Assembly (NCBI GenBank): GCA_000349905.1
Contig: KB722752.1
Span: forward strand, 183,428 to 247,427
Source of the DNA: Volvariella volvacea V23
Taxonomy: Eukaryota; Basidiomycota; Agaricomycetes; Agaricales; Pluteaceae
Direction of reading: 5' to 3'
DNA length: 64,000 bases
Shown piece after piece: positions 39,201-51,747 of this stretch. The position numbers and the translations under genes are program-made. Within the stretch, counting starts at the first letter, position 1. Each line of letters begins with the position of its first letter. The notes below the pieces were generated by a model. The model ran no database searches and was not told where the DNA came from. It saw only the letters and a program-made list of their open reading frames with translations.

Positions 39201-41525
39201 GGGTGGCTAGACCTCCAGAACGTCGTTGACATCGGTGGCGATATACCTCCTTGCCCTCACGACATCGGGAAGGAATCCACGAGACTCAGAGCATGGAGGG
39301 CTCTTAATGGCATATGCGAGGGTATAATGATATCCGTTCTCGTTCTGGCTCCGCATAGCACCTAAATCGGTTCCATGTAGTACATGGCTCAGGTAGCATT
39401 GGGTGACTGACGAAAGTTTTCATGTGATCTCTAGGTATAGCCCGCCTGGCTCGTATTGCGGGTCACCAAGTAAGTCCGATTTTTGTTTATCTTTTGTGTT
39501 TTCCTCGTTCCACGACTTTCGTCTCTGTCAACTATTGCTTTCATTAATGTTCGCCGAACTCGGCAGTCCAAGAGAAGGTGTGCCTGCACTACACCACTAC
39601 AGAGGCGTTACGTTGTCCCGGGGCTATTTCCCAAACCTTGTTCAGTCCTCAATTCATTTCTATACCTTCTCGGGAGGCCTGGTCTCTTTTCCGAAAAACA
39701 GAGTCCATTGGCCCTAACTTTGCAATATACTCTCGTCAATTTTGGACTTTTTCCCCTGTCTGCTCATCCCTTCTTCCTGCGTTCCTGATCCTATGATCCC
39801 ATCCCGTTTGACCGTCTGACCTATCTTCACCAATTATTTCATTTGTACTGTCATGCCAAATGTTTTTGACGTGCCACGCCACATCATGGAGTAATTGCGG
39901 ACCTTATATCGATTATTAGACGCTTCTCCTGGAGCGCAACCAGCCCATTTGGACCTGACAGCATCTTGATATGTGCCGAAGTTTGGCAGCCGAAACCTTG
40001 TCATGGTCCAGATAGTAATTCTATTCTCCCTGTGTTACATTTGATCTCGCTATTGCTTCTCTTGAATCTTATCTTTCATGTCGGCGAACTTATTTTCCGA
40101 CTTGTTGAAACCTCCACTATTTTCGCTTTACCTCCCAACCCCAACTTCGTTCTGAATACTGATACACGTCTGTCCTCTCACCACATGACCCTTTTGAAAA
40201 CAGCTGGCATCCGAGATGCTCCTATTGGGCAAGACAGTTAGTGCCAACGAAGCGCGAGATAGATTTGGATTGTGAGTTCTCAATTGATTGCACCATGCTT
40301 TCCCACTTCCCGTTCCCCCGACTTCTCTGTGATCCTCGGCGACCATTGCCGTTTTCTTGGTACTTGATGAACTACGAATGCCCTGCAACACCCACGCTGA
40401 GTCGTGGTGTTTTTGAGTCGCAGGGTGGCCGACATCAGATGGCGAGGATTCTCGACCTTGGTTAATCTCAACACCCTAGTTATTCCGAGATCCAGGCTAG
40501 CGGGACTATTCCTTTGCCTCGATTTTGCTTGATTAATTTTCTCTATAGTCGATGGCTTTACTGATCTTCCTTTCGCTCCCGCTCTAAACCTTGCGCTTTG
40601 ACGCATCGAAATTACTGTTTAATTGAACGCAAATGGGATGAAAACCACCCCCACAACATGTCAACACCACCATGGTCCTCCCATTTGAAACCATTCCCAT
40701 CATTCATACCGCTATCTCTTATGTGCTCCGTGTTGGGCACCCTCTCTCCCTGGCTTTTGGCCTTGCTTTACGTATCTATCGTCTTTGACCTAACTGTGCT
40801 CATGGCTGCATGGCGGCCCAACTGCATGGCGTATAACGTCCGACGAATTACCCTTTCGTTTTGGCTTTTACGCTGAAGTGTCAATCTCGTCGTTCCTGAG
40901 TCTCAAGTCCTTGAAGCTGCCATCGGACTGGCTCAGCAGATCGTCGAGAACTCACCAGATGCCGTTCAGTCGACTAAAAAGGCCTTGCTGTTGTCGCACA
41001 ACTATGGCGTCGACGAAATGGTGGCGAAGCACATTGTGACTAAAGAAAGTAGGGCCGTTTATGCCGGGGAGAATATCAAGGTATGATACCGTTCAGCCAT
41101 TATTTGAACAATTTGCTGATGTTCCTCTCTTGAATTCAATTATCAGGAGGGATTGAAGGCATTTTCTGAGGTATGTGCTTGTTGAGAGATTTTCGAATGC
41201 ATCGACTCATTAGCGCTCTGCCTTGTTCCTGACCACAATGCTGTTCCATGTCTCGCTACGCCTCTGCCAACCCTTATTGTCTGCGCCCATCGATCTGACT
41301 TGCGATGATTGCTGTGCCCACAATCTTATCGCCCACGCTTGGCTGATATCTCACGGGACTTGGGGTCGCCCTTTGCGTACTCCGATAACTGCGGCGCGGG
41401 CACATTCTCCGACAATGCCTTGGTTTCCGTTATGATATACCTATTATATCTTATCCGGCCTCTTGAATGGATTGCGATATCAACAGAGGCGCGCACCGAG
41501 GTGGAAAAATCCTGCAAGGCTGTAA
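36208..41525 (+). CDS. Enoyl-CoA hydratase / isomerase (crotonase) family protein, 8 exons with large introns
   Basis: Acts on CoA thioesters, typically hydrating 2-enoyl-CoA in fatty-acid or amino-acid breakdown. Exons: 36208-36392, 36783-36839, 38724-38962, 39435-39469, 40204-40271, 40879-41080, 41147-41170, 41487-41525, joining in frame to 282 residues. Crotonase motifs: LNRPKALNAMSP, VIITGAGRVFCAGADL (oxyanion region), KKPIIAAVRGGAYGGGVEM with the first catalytic Glu, FALPEVKRGVV with the second, and a C-terminal KKALLLSHNYG/KEGLKAFSE helix. Both catalytic Glu are kept, so it should be active. There is no clear mitochondrial presequence or PTS1, and the end is PARL. Introns of 390, 1884 (with the N gap), 472, 734, 607, 66 and 316 nt contrast with about 50-90 nt in neighbouring genes. 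Confidence 0.9.
38270..38369. other. Assembly gap (100 N)
   Basis: Exactly 100 N, the conventional unknown-length scaffold gap. It lies inside intron 2 of the enoyl-CoA hydratase gene, so the true intron length is unknown. Confidence 0.99.
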
Positions 41526-43923
41526 ATACGAGCGAATGAGGTGAGAGAGGTGGCTGTCTATATGGGGCTATTCACTGAGGGTAGTGCGCAGGGAGAACAA
41601 ATTCAGGTTGTGGCGGGGAAATGCACAGGTTTTGTTTTAAGTTTAAGTGGATTGGAACAGTGGATAGTGAGAACGGGGTTGAGAAATCGGCGGCAGTGAA
41701 TTGAGAGGGTTGGATGTATCAGTAGGGAGATGGTACCCTCGGGGATGGCTCGGGCAATGTGGCTATCTACAGGAATAAGAGAGAATTGTAACGCTCATGT
41801 AGAATGAATATGGTATCTGAATATCGTTCTGAGAAACTACGTGGTAGTATATTGCAGACTCGTTCAATACGTGTCCTGGGGTGGTCGTGTGAAGCAGGGT
41901 GATCCTAATAATGCGTGGTTGAGTGGTCATTGGTTAAAAGATCAGGGAGGATAGGAAGTTCACAGACGAGTCGTACCTAAGATGCTTAAATAAAAGTTCT
42001 TCAGTTGGAGACAATAGGTGTGAGAGTACATAAGACTCCAAGTCTTTTAGGATGTACAAATGTGTTGGTGTTGCGCTCTCAAAAAAAGCTGGTTGTGCAT
42101 GCATGATTTTTCAATCGAAGTCTTGAGTCATCTCGCTATATCGCGGCAATATACTGCCAAAATCCAAGGCTAATCCGGACAATCCCCCAAAGTTGGGGAC
42201 GCAGCAGAGCATCAGAACCTAAGCCAGTTCTAAAGACCGCAAGGCTTGTTCCTTACGTGCAGCTGGACCTTGGAGTGAGCACGACACCATTGCTATAATT
42301 AAATGTAGTAGGGGTGCAGTCTTCACCGCCGTGAGACCTGCAGCATTTCTTTTACGTTTTCTCATTCCCCAACTCTGATTTCACCCTTGTTACAGGTAGA
42401 GCGGTACCCTATCAGCATCTTGAGTTCCATCGTGAGCGTGTTCTTGAGTATCAAAGTACTTCTCGATGTGGGCAAGAGACGATAGATGCAGGGGTGGAAC
42501 TGGCGAATAATATGATTCAGCGAGATTTTAGATGTGGCGACCAGTGCTTTTTGGACATCTTTGGATGTCGGGTGATCGGGCAGGGTAACGGGAGAAGGAG
42601 GTTACTGGGTAAGACTATAGGACTATACGGCAGCCTGTTATTTTTGACACATGCAGAACTCTGCTGTGGAACGAGGACAGGGAGATTGGACGTACAGGTC
42701 AGGTTACCTACAAGCAATTAAGTTCGAGCTCGGCACTAAGGTGAGAAAGTTTCGTCTCAGCGACCCATTGGCCCTTTTGCAATCGTGGTGGCTTGTTGGG
42801 GTTCACGGGAACTGGTGCCCCTCAGACGATACCACTATTACTCTAATGATTCAGAGCCTTGGGAGTAAATTTGATGGAAACAAGATACGAACCACTGAGC
42901 TATAGCATTCCATACCAATAATTGGTTGTTTGATTATCAACAATTGCCTCGTGCTTGGCTGTGATCAATAACCAGTGGGAGCAAATAGCTGCGTTGGTCG
43001 CCTCGAGGCTGATGCTTCAGCTGGGCTTTGATCTGCCCCTGAGCGCGAATCTGCATGGTCTACTCTGGACCCTGTCGGTCGGGATTGGCCGCTTGCTCGT
43101 CTCGGGAACACCTTGGGCACTCCAGTGACAGGAATTATGATACCAAGACACACTATGAGTCTGAAAGAACAAAGCGTACGTTACAGAACGCCAGCTCATC
43201 GGCGGATAATGTAAGCTGCGTGATCATGATCCGGGTATCCTAGTGTTTTTTAGGGCGTCCGATGCATAGGACTAGAGGCGTGTGCGTGTCGGCACCACCG
43301 GACACATGATAGTCTCAGCAATGTAAGTATGTTGTGCGGTGCACTTACCTCTCCCTCTCAGTTTCGTCATCGGAGGTAGATATTCCCCTATGAAACCCAG
43401 CGGCGGTGCGAATGACGAAGGGACCGGGACTTGAACTCGTTCACGCTAGCCTTGTATGGGACCAGATGTGTCTGCTGCGCCGGTCATAAGTGAACGAAGC
43501 CCTTACCAGAGCATCCCAGGCAATCCGGTGTGTGCATACCCTAGTATGATTTCGGAAAGCATGGCCACAGTCGCCCCTATTGCTTTTGGACCTAATTAGT
43601 CTGCTTCCGCCCGTAAGTGATATCAGCCGGAATCCCCAGAAGTACAAATGGGATCTCGAACCCTTGAGCACAGCATCAGGTGGGTGCACTCTTGCGCACG
43701 CTTCTATAACGAAATCCACAAGATCAAATGGCGTGCTGCTGCAAGTTAGTTCCTGTGCTTACCAAGGCGAGCTCCTGGACTAGCTTAGTGGGCCCGAATC
43801 GAAGGTAGCATAGTAGATTGCTGTCATAGAGATGCTGGCAGCATAGAGTCATTGACATTCATCTTGTCTTATCGCGACAGCCGACCCATAAACGTTGAAA
43901 CATCACAGCAATTGACAACACCT
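41526..43923. other. No supported gene
   Basis: 2.4 kb downstream of the hydratase with no recognised protein. Two isolated Pol III promoter-like boxes on the minus strand (A-box-like 42892-42902, B-box-like 43427-43437) are not placed to form a tRNA. Confidence 0.45.
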
Positions 43924-45307
43924 ATGTGGTGAACACACCCGAGTCATTCCGATTGCGCATTGCACGAGAGACCACAAGGGTCCTCGTCCTGGATCCAGCG
44001 ATTCCAAGGTGCACTGCCAGTGTACGGCGCTTATTTTGTCGGGCTGAGTCGGGACCAACGCAAATCGGGTTAATGACGCATCACATTGAAATTGGTTAGC
44101 ACGAGCACGGCATGTTGGTAAGCAAAACCTAGTAATATGGGCACCTGAGCAGTATTGACATTCCAACGATGCTTGTGCAGGCTGGACTTGTGGTAATCAG
44201 TCTTTCTAGAGAATGTTATTGTCACCGCTGACGCGCATTGTATATTTGATGCCGCTTACTGAAAGGGGTGACCGATATAGCCAGCATCTCTGACCTGGTA
44301 CCTCGTTGCTTATCTGAATAATACTCACCGGTTCGGATTTCCCAATGGATTCCGTGGAAACACAGTTCGTTTCTGGCTGGAATGAGTCGAGCTTCTCTGT
44401 CCAGCTTACAGTGCCTCGGATAATTGTGAGCAGAAACCACTGGCTGAGAACGGCTAGATTGATGGCAACGAGTGCAATTGTCGTTAGGAGAATTAGACCT
44501 GCGCCTCATTCAGGGTGTCGGGAAGAGATCTAATCAAAGGAAAAGCATTTACATTCTAGGAGTTTGCAATGAACAGAGGAACGGCTCGGAGAGAACGTTT
44601 GAAATTGCAACTTCACCGCTCGGGCAACGTTCAAACCTGACCACCATCGTGCGCTGATCCTGAAGCAATCGGACCGATATTTCCTTTCATATATTAAATG
44701 ATGACTTACACGAAACCAGCCGCGGAGTATATTTGGACTCATTTCTGAGGGCTAAATCGAGGGTGTCGCATAGGGACAGGTATTCCTGCGGAAGTTTGGA
44801 GCCAGCAACGGAAATCCCAGACGTTGGCGCACTCGAACGCCATTCCAGAGACCACTCCGCATGAGCATGGAAAATTTTCCATGCCGTTACGCGAAAGGGG
44901 GCTTTAGAACCAGTACCCGCTACATGGCGCTGCATCACAATTGGTGCAGAACCTAAAATCGTGTTCTCCAACTGCGATTCCTCCGACTCGGATACCTGGG
45001 TCTAGTACGGCATAAGTGATGTTGATATAGGCGTGGTGACTGGCGTTCTCGATAGCGAAGCTCGCAGAAGCTTTTCGTAATATTTGGAGTTTCATGGACA
45101 CAACAAGGGCAGGACTGCCAGCACACAAGGCACCAGTGGAAGTTTCGACGTGAAGTAAGCAAGCCTCGCCAGTGTTTGGTTGCCGGGTTTAAGCTGTAGC
45201 CTCTTGGCATGCTGCTGTATTTTTACAACTAAAGCAACCACCTGTTGTTTTTTGTTAGTCCACTTATTCTCAATTCCATAAACAATAGCCGGTATGTTCT
45301 GGTCCAT
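43924..45307 (-). CDS. Candidate multi-exon membrane protein of unknown family (model incomplete)
   Basis: Several minus-strand segments behave like exons. One ends at 44996 (SMKLQILRKASASFAIE... then NITYAVLDP); a 43-nt intron leads to 44952-44710 (SAPIVMQRHVAGTGSKAPF...), which stops at GTAAGT. The next, 44498-44329, encodes a transmembrane segment (LILLTTIALVAINLAVLSQ) and ends at GTGAGT. Further segments (SRKTDYHKSSLHKHRWN; WQCTLESLDPGRGPLW) lie at about 44190-43930. A frame starting at ATG 45307 (MDQNIPAIVYGIEN) may be the N-terminus. I could not link all pieces, and I recognise no family. Confidence 0.3.
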
Positions 45308-47499
45308 TACCTCGTTCCTTCAGTCTTAGTTCGCCCTATCGCCTATTCGCCTGCTTCACTCCACCCTGCCCGATCATTGCCAATACCGATTATCATGATT
45401 TACCTTATCGTAATCAAACTTCAGAGTGATGAAGGGACGGCACCAATTCCGCGAAATATATGCGCAGAAAGCACGCGTTCGCACCTGGCGAGGTTGGACC
45501 AGGTTTCGCCGGGAAGGAGGGCTTCACGTAAACCCCACTGGCAGGCAGCTGGTACGGGCACCTCCCCGACTTTGACCAGTTTCTGGGTGATATGAGTTCA
45601 TTTTGATAAGGTATTCGTCAATGTCTCTTATGTAACATCGCATTCACTCCATTAGGCAGAGCTTCGCTCGCTGCACTGTTAAGTCCTCGATGGTATGCGC
45701 ACCCGGTACGTTGGCGTATCGGTACCAAAGGTGGATATAGGACGACCCGCACTTGTGCTGCATTTGTGGGGATATTCCTCGAATTTGTGGCTCAGTTCAT
45801 GAAGCCAATCCATGCACACTGGATACAATGGACTCATTTTATCGCATGCCCATATTCGTGGAGGTCCCCCAGACCCTGGGTTCACTTCAGGCTGATCTAT
45901 TCACTACTAGGTGTTATCTCGTCCTGCCCCATGTCCTGATCAGTCCTATACTGGGGTGCGCTTCTCCCGCGTGTGTTTCACTATTTTCTGCTCACACTCT
46001 CCCAGGGTATGTCTCCTGAAGAACCTGCTGTCCCAAAACGCATGCACGAGAGAAACCTTGGCCGAAGTGAATTTTGTAAATGTCCCTTACGAGCTATTGG
46101 ACGCTCTTCGCTGTCTCACCGCCCCTGCAATCGATACAGAGTTTCTCGATCAGAACATTCAAACAAAGTATTCATTCTCAGCGAAAGGGGAGGGACTATA
46201 TTGCCTTACACATGCCGTAGGCATACCTTTGCTTCCGTCCTCCCTCGCCGAAGTGCCAATTGCTTCTACCCGTAGTCCTGGAAATCATCACTCCACCAAT
46301 ACCAACAATCATGCAACACGCTCACCCATTTCCGAGATAGTAATTTCCAACCGGCGTTCGCAATCCCCTTGAGGCAAGATAAGGAGGATGCATACGCATA
46401 CTAAACAAGCAGGTATCATTCCATCTTCATCGCCCGCCGGATTATTGGAACAAAGCCTTCTGTCGGCCTGGTTCGGGTTGTGTCGCGATTGCGGGTGTAG
46501 ATTGGATTCTGGTCGTTCGGCTCCCAATGGAACGTGGAATCTCGACCAGAGAATCCCCATGTGCACATATTGACAAACTCGGCCAGCCGACAATCACAGA
46601 GGAAGTTAAGTCGGCGCATACGTTGTCTGTTCCTGATTTTCGTTACTCGACTGGGGTTTGGAGACGTAAAATCCAACTCTTCAAACGCCACACAAGTTAC
46701 CTCTGGCCCGCCTTTGCGCCACCGGATGCGAAAAGCGCTGAGAGGAATTTTTCTTGACTGACCTTCCCTGGTCTCATGGACTATGCAGCACCTTTACAGG
46801 ATTTCGTTCATGACCTGAACCACCTGAACGGAAATCATCGGTTAAAGCTTTACGAACCCGAATATGACCCCCTCTATAGCTGTACAAACCAACGTTGGCG
46901 TGACTTCTTTTCCCTACCACACACGCCCCTCACTGTCTACACTGTCAGGGTATTATTTTGAGGGTGCATCAAATTCAACCATTTACAGCTTTACCGACGG
47001 CACCCTAGCGAAACAGCCTTTTAATTTCACCTCGACATATGTGATTGCCACAAGACTTTAATTTTCAAACAGAGAGATCAAATCCCCCTCGGGCAAGCCA
47101 TCGTGTTCTGCTTTATGAGGGAGCGAATTTGATCTCGCTCTTCGGTGAGTGCATGTGTCCTTGATAGTCGGTATCAAGCTGGTTCCCTCGCTATCGTGAC
47201 CCTCCTGCCTTCGGACTCTGCATCGTCCACACACAGAAATTTCCCTCGCTCAGGGTTTCCGAGTGATTCTTTCCCTCCAACAACTATCAAGCAATCCTCC
47301 ATATAGCTTGATATGATTGATATCACGTATATACGGGAGGTCCGTGAATCGATATTTTTGTATCGAGTGCGTCATAGGTGATCCATACCAGGAGCAATTA
47401 TGCTCGGACATCAAAAAACTAGAAGCTGTATGTGGGAGAGTGTAGGGCCGTCGGTGTGGGGAGGCAATTTGGGGCGCAGCGCTCGAGCGACACGTGAAA
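45308..47499. other. Unresolved stretch
   Basis: Protein-like pieces occur on both strands: plus 45911-46372 (VNVPYELLDALRCLTAPA), minus around 46309-46593 (a hydrophobic run, CLVCVCILLILPQGD), and plus 46864-47061 (TLSGYYFEGASNSTIYS). None has a consistent exon chain or known domain. Either an unrecognised intron-rich gene or noise. Confidence 0.35.
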
Positions 47500-48241
47500 T
47501 TAATGTGATAACCAAAACCTACACGATGTGATCATAGATGACCTCGATAATCGCGTCCAAGTCCGTATGTAGTTGGCCTTGAGGTATGCTAAGTGTTGTT
47601 CCACTCTGTTGTGAAACGATACCTCTCGTTGGGACCTTGCCTTCCTAATCAATTGCCGAGTTTTTTTGGCTTCTCGTTCTCCCGACGAATAAGTTGAGGG
47701 TTCAATCAGACAGAAGTTCTCTCCGCTGGTAAGTATCTCAGGTGCGCTGAAGGACAGTTGATCGATTCCCTCAGTCCAAACGGTAAAGGATACTTCCCTG
47801 AAGAATCTAGGTATTCCGTGAACACGCCCATAGGGAGATACCCTCACCTAGACAAATCAAAAAAAGAGCCAGGGATTATCATTTGTCCTGCGAAGAACAC
47901 GACCAACCTGCTCTCACAAACCCGACCTTCTGATGCACAAAGCCCCAGTTCTTGCATGGAATAATAAGCTTTGTGGCGCAGGAAGTTCATTTTGGAAACT
48001 GATATCCTGGACGCCACAAGGCCCTCGCCTAAGCCTGTCTCCTGTACAGGGATCTCACAAGTGGCCACGTATACCGCAAATTCGGGGCGCTCATGCCTAG
48101 AAGTGAGGCGAAAGAGGCTGTCCAGGAATTCGAATTCATGCGAGGTTCATCCAAAATGACAAACTCGTTGCCCGAGCCCGCTGAAACCATGATGATCAAA
48201 AGGATCAAACATATGCATTCGTGTGTCCTTGACCACGGCAC
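47500..48241 (-). CDS. Weak candidate secreted or membrane protein, unidentified
   Basis: Minus-strand segments include a hydrophobic leader-like run (CLILLIIMVSAGSGNEFVIL, about 48215-48150). A 115-codon frame (47847-47500) begins immediately after a TCTAG acceptor and contains REVSFTVWTEGIDQLSFSAP. The exon chain is not established. It would run divergently from ATP23. Confidence 0.2.
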
Positions 48242-48782
48242 TCACAATCACAAATCTCGTCTCGTGCAGGTAATGAGACCCTCTGAGATATTTTTTTCGG
48301 TCGATGTGAGGGTGAGCATGAGACCCTCAAGGCTTCATGGACATGCCTAGCCATCAAATCCGAAGGACCTCCAGCTCGGCGGCGGTCAAGTGACCGAAGA
48401 TCGTGGGAAATATATGCCAAATTGTCTTTACACGCGCTTGACGCCGATTCCGTCCACCACACGTCCCTTTTCTCTGGACTCTAGAAAGCCTGTCCTCTAT
48501 TATCTTTTTCTCTCGAGAACATAGGCGGGTCTTTGCTGGCAGCTTAGGAGCGCGACCTGCAGGAACGAAGACGAAGAGGGAGATAGCATCGCGTGTGTTG
48601 AGCGCACAATACCCCTTGGGCTTCATTCCTCGTCTGGATACCTTCTTGCTGTTTGGACCCGTTTCTGACGAGTCGAATTGAAGTGAACCTAGGATTTTCG
48701 GGGGAGAAGAACTATAGCTCACGCACAGGCGGCAATACGAGAGGCAGTGACGGACGACAAGTCAGGAGAAAAATCTTCGCCT

Positions 48783-50160
48783 ATGACGACACCAAGTAAT
48801 TTAGAACCAGAACGGACGTCCGGTTCAGTACCCACGACAACTAACACTGCGGAGCAAGGGAAGGCAGAAGGTCATGTGAAACAGCTTAGTGCATTTGAGA
48901 GATGGAGGAGGGAAGCTATGTTGGTTACCGGGCTTGGGGTGACGGAGGAGGAGAGAATGCAGCATCTCCGAGAGTTTCAGACGAAGCAGTGTGAGAAGAC
49001 CAAGGCGTACTTGATGGAGTACAGTAAGTTCCTCTGCTATAATTACTTGCTGTTAACGTGTGCTAATTGAAAGTATGGGACTCGTGTTCATTCGCATTTC
49101 TTGATGCGTTCTTTTATTGCTGTTCCCCTGCTGTAAAACGTCTCATGCACGCCGGTATTGCGTCACTATGGGGGTGTGGTGAATAGGTCCGATAGTCGTA
49201 TTCATGTTGAAGCAACTCAAGCTGGCTGGATGTGACGTACCAAGAGAGAACATCTTCTGTGCTCCTTGCGACAATTTGACGCGCGCGGGCGGTTATAGTC
49301 CCGAAAGAGGCGCTGTGGTGCTTTGCTCCGGGCAATTCTTTAGTGAAAATCATATGGAAACCACGATAGCTCACGAGCTTATACACATGTTCGACCAATG
49401 TAGGTTTAAAGTTGATTGGAGCAATTTGAGGCATCATGCCTGCAGTGAGGTGAGTTGGCCGTTGTTGTTTCTACTCTTGCTTGTTCTCCTTTCTGCTATG
49501 CGTGCCGTGCTATCATGATTCGTTTTGTCACATTTTGACGCTCATTGCGTTGATTCACCGCCTTTCGCCTGTCAATTCTCATTCAAATTTCCATCGCCAT
49601 CATTCACTTTGAATACTCCTTTCAGGTCACTGATTCATTGCTCTTCGACCCCTCTACAAAAGATTAGAGCCAACAGTCTGAGTGGCGACTGCAAATATAC
49701 GCGTGAGCTACGCCGAGGGTTTGTCTCTTTCTCGAAGCAACACCAGGTAAGATTTAACTTTAACTGCGGTGGTCATAACGACTGAAATAACCTTACCACC
49801 TACCCACCCCTTCTCCCACTCCTGCCTTCCATTCCCAACGGCATGCATGGATCCACCCAGGCCTGTGTCCGGCGTAGGGCCATAGTGTCTGTCGCAGCAA
49901 ACGCGGCATGCCCAGATGAAGCAACGGCTGAACGTGTAGTAAACGAGGTCTGGGATAGCTGTTTTGCGGATACACGACCATTCGACGAGGTACGGATCAT
50001 TGTTCCCGCTTCTCTAGACTTGTCTAGAATGCTGACGATTTCTTGGGCAAACTTTACGCCAGATTTACTAAAGCGGGTGTACTGCCACCCACGTGGACCG
50101 TGGCAGATGGTAAATAGACGTGAGGTATCAACTATGCTCGTTGGTACATTTTATCACTAG
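48783..50160 (+). CDS. ATP23: Mitochondrial inner-membrane protease ATP23 (peptidase M76)
   Basis: Metalloprotease of the mitochondrial intermembrane space. In yeast it matures the Atp6 precursor, helps assemble the F1Fo ATP synthase and degrades Ups1. Exons: 48783-49023, 49187-49449, 49663-49746, 49861-49989 and probably 50074-50160, giving 267 residues. The zinc-binding HELIH is in exon 2 ([17 protein letters not shown]). Other family blocks are [58 protein letters not shown] and the C-terminal [11 protein letters not shown] take the first in-frame ATG (48783); the frame is open upstream. A non-conserved Ser/Thr/Glu-rich N-terminus of about 35 residues precedes the domain. The last junction is uncertain: the 84-nt intron 49990-50073 is in frame and stop-free. 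Confidence 0.93.
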
Positions 50161-50189
50161 AGACCTTTGTTGAAGTATAGACATGTTAT

Positions 50190-50195
50190 AATAAA
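50190..50195 (+). terminator. Poly(A) signal AATAAA downstream of ATP23
   Basis: A perfect AATAAA 30 nt after the ATP23 stop codon, at a plausible distance for 3' end formation before the next gene at 50454. Confidence 0.4.
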
Positions 50196-50453
50196 AGCCA
50201 CTACTTAGTCGAACGCGGTCGTGAAGGGCACAAAAGACGAGGAATGCAGGAGGATGTGGCGGACATTAGGCGCGTGGGAAGTAGAATTGGGGTAGCGTGC
50301 GATTTGCACGTGTTTGGCCAGGCAGGCTTGGTAGAAATTGGCGGAAATACAAAGACGGCTTTTCCATTATTCCACCCTCTCCTTCTCGTCCCAGAGTCCC
50401 AACTACCCAACTCCCTTCCAGCTAATCTCTCCTTGCTTTTTACGACTTTCAAT

Positions 50454-51301
50454 ATGCTCGTCAAGCCATTCAGGTCAGTGCTCGCCTTTGCTTCTATGGC
50501 GTGGCGGACAGGAAACTGAAGCCGAGGTTTTTTCGAATTTCGATGGCGACTATGACAGCCTCCTTGCTCTCATTCCCTTCGTTGCTGCTCTTACCGTCGA
50601 GCCACTAACCGACGCCAACTCTCAAGGCGAGGTTACTATCCGCTGGACCAGCGAACCCGGTGACCCGTACGTCCCACCCAACAGAGGCATTGCATTCTGC
50701 GGCTAACAGACCCCTAGGGAGATGTTCACCATCGAACTCATTAACGAGTCCTTCAACAACGCTTTCGCCATTGCTAATAATGTCTTTACCTCTGATGGAG
50801 AGTGGACTGGAACTCTCCCAGTCGTTCCCGCTCGGTGAGTGTTCTTTTGATGATTCTTGCTTTTAATGGCAAGTTCTCACTCCCTTGCCTAATAAAGCGA
50901 TGGATACACTATCCAACTGGTCAACATCGGCGACATCAACGACGTTTACGCCGAGAGCTCAACCTTCTCGATCGCCCCCGTCTCCGAATCTCCCACCTCC
51001 TCAACCTCGTCCACAAGCGGCGCATCCAGCAGCAGCTCCCCTACCCTGTAAGTGGAATTTTCAAGGGTGCCACCACTGTTTGATTCGCAACTAACCCTGT
51101 CCTTCCAGGACACCTTCCAATACATCCGCATCTAGCACCCCTACCCCCACGAGGCCCACAACGTCCAATTCCCAAACCTCCTCCGACTCTGAGCCATCTC
51201 CAAGCGGCTTCAACAATGACAACAACGCCGCTTCTGGTCTTCGCCTCAACAGCGTCGGTGCTGGCCTTGCTGCCGTTGCTGCTGCGTTCTTCGCGCTCTA
51301 A
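50454..51301 (+). CDS. Ser/Thr-rich GPI-anchored cell-surface protein with Kre9/Knh1-like N-domain
   Basis: Exons: 50454-50473, 50559-50666, 50718-50834, 50898-51047, 51109-51301, giving 195 residues. Splicing the 20-nt first exon to exon 2 creates a textbook signal peptide (MLVKPFSLLALIPFVAALTV), which is why I chose this start. Residues about 20-108 form an Ig-like extracellular domain of the Kre9/Knh1-type family common in basidiomycetes (GEVTIRWTSEPGDP; FTIELINESFNNAFAIANNV; YTIQLVNIGDINDVYAESS). A Ser/Thr/Pro-rich stalk (about 110-170) follows. The C-terminus ends in a short hydrophobic run (GAGLAAVAAAFFAL) after an N/A/S/G-rich site, typical of a GPI-attachment signal. Expected at the plasma membrane or cell wall; exact role unknown. 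Confidence 0.87.
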
Positions 51302-51680
51302 AGCCTCTGCCATGCACGCTCACGTACAAAAGGCCGTACCCCCCAAGGCTTGTCTCGTTGCATCTTTCTTTTTGGCATTGGACCATTTGATATCGTCTCT
51401 GAACTGTTCATCACCCCTTCATTCTTTTTGATTTCTTGCGATCGTGTCACTGGCGTGGATTTGTGATTGAGCGAATTTTTTTAACACTTTCCCTGCTTAA
51501 CTCTCACGCCTTCCCCTTATTCCCTATTTGCATATTGCATATTATACTCGGAAAGGCTTTCACTTATTAAGTTACCCATTATCCCAATATCCGCTGCAGA
51601 CGATACGAATTTGATATGCCACATGGACACGTTCTTGCATAACATCGCAACTTTTTTTTTATAATAACTTTTTCTTTATC

Positions 51681-51686
51681 AATAAA
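51681..51686 (+). terminator. Possible poly(A) signal AATAAA
   Basis: AATAAA in an AT-rich stretch about 380 nt after the stop of the GPI-anchored protein gene. Position fits a long 3' UTR but is unproven. Confidence 0.25.
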
Positions 51687-51727
51687 GTGTTCCTTTTTGT
51701 TGTCTCGCGGATAGGTTGACGGACGTC

Positions 51728-51747
51728 TTTTTTTTTAAAAAAAAAAA
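51728..51747. repeat. T9-A11 mononucleotide palindrome
   Basis: Nine T followed directly by eleven A, which could fold into a hairpin or mark a 3' end. No other role is visible. Confidence 0.7.

Noticed and set aside
42892..42902. Perfect Pol III A-box-like word on the minus strand (TAGCTCAGTGG)
   Set aside because: No B box or cloverleaf follows at the right distance, so a tRNA is not supported; at most a decayed tRNA-derived repeat.
43427..43437. Perfect B-box-like word on the minus strand (AGTTCAAGTCC)
   Set aside because: The T-stem would pair at only three of five positions and no A box lies upstream; not a tRNA.
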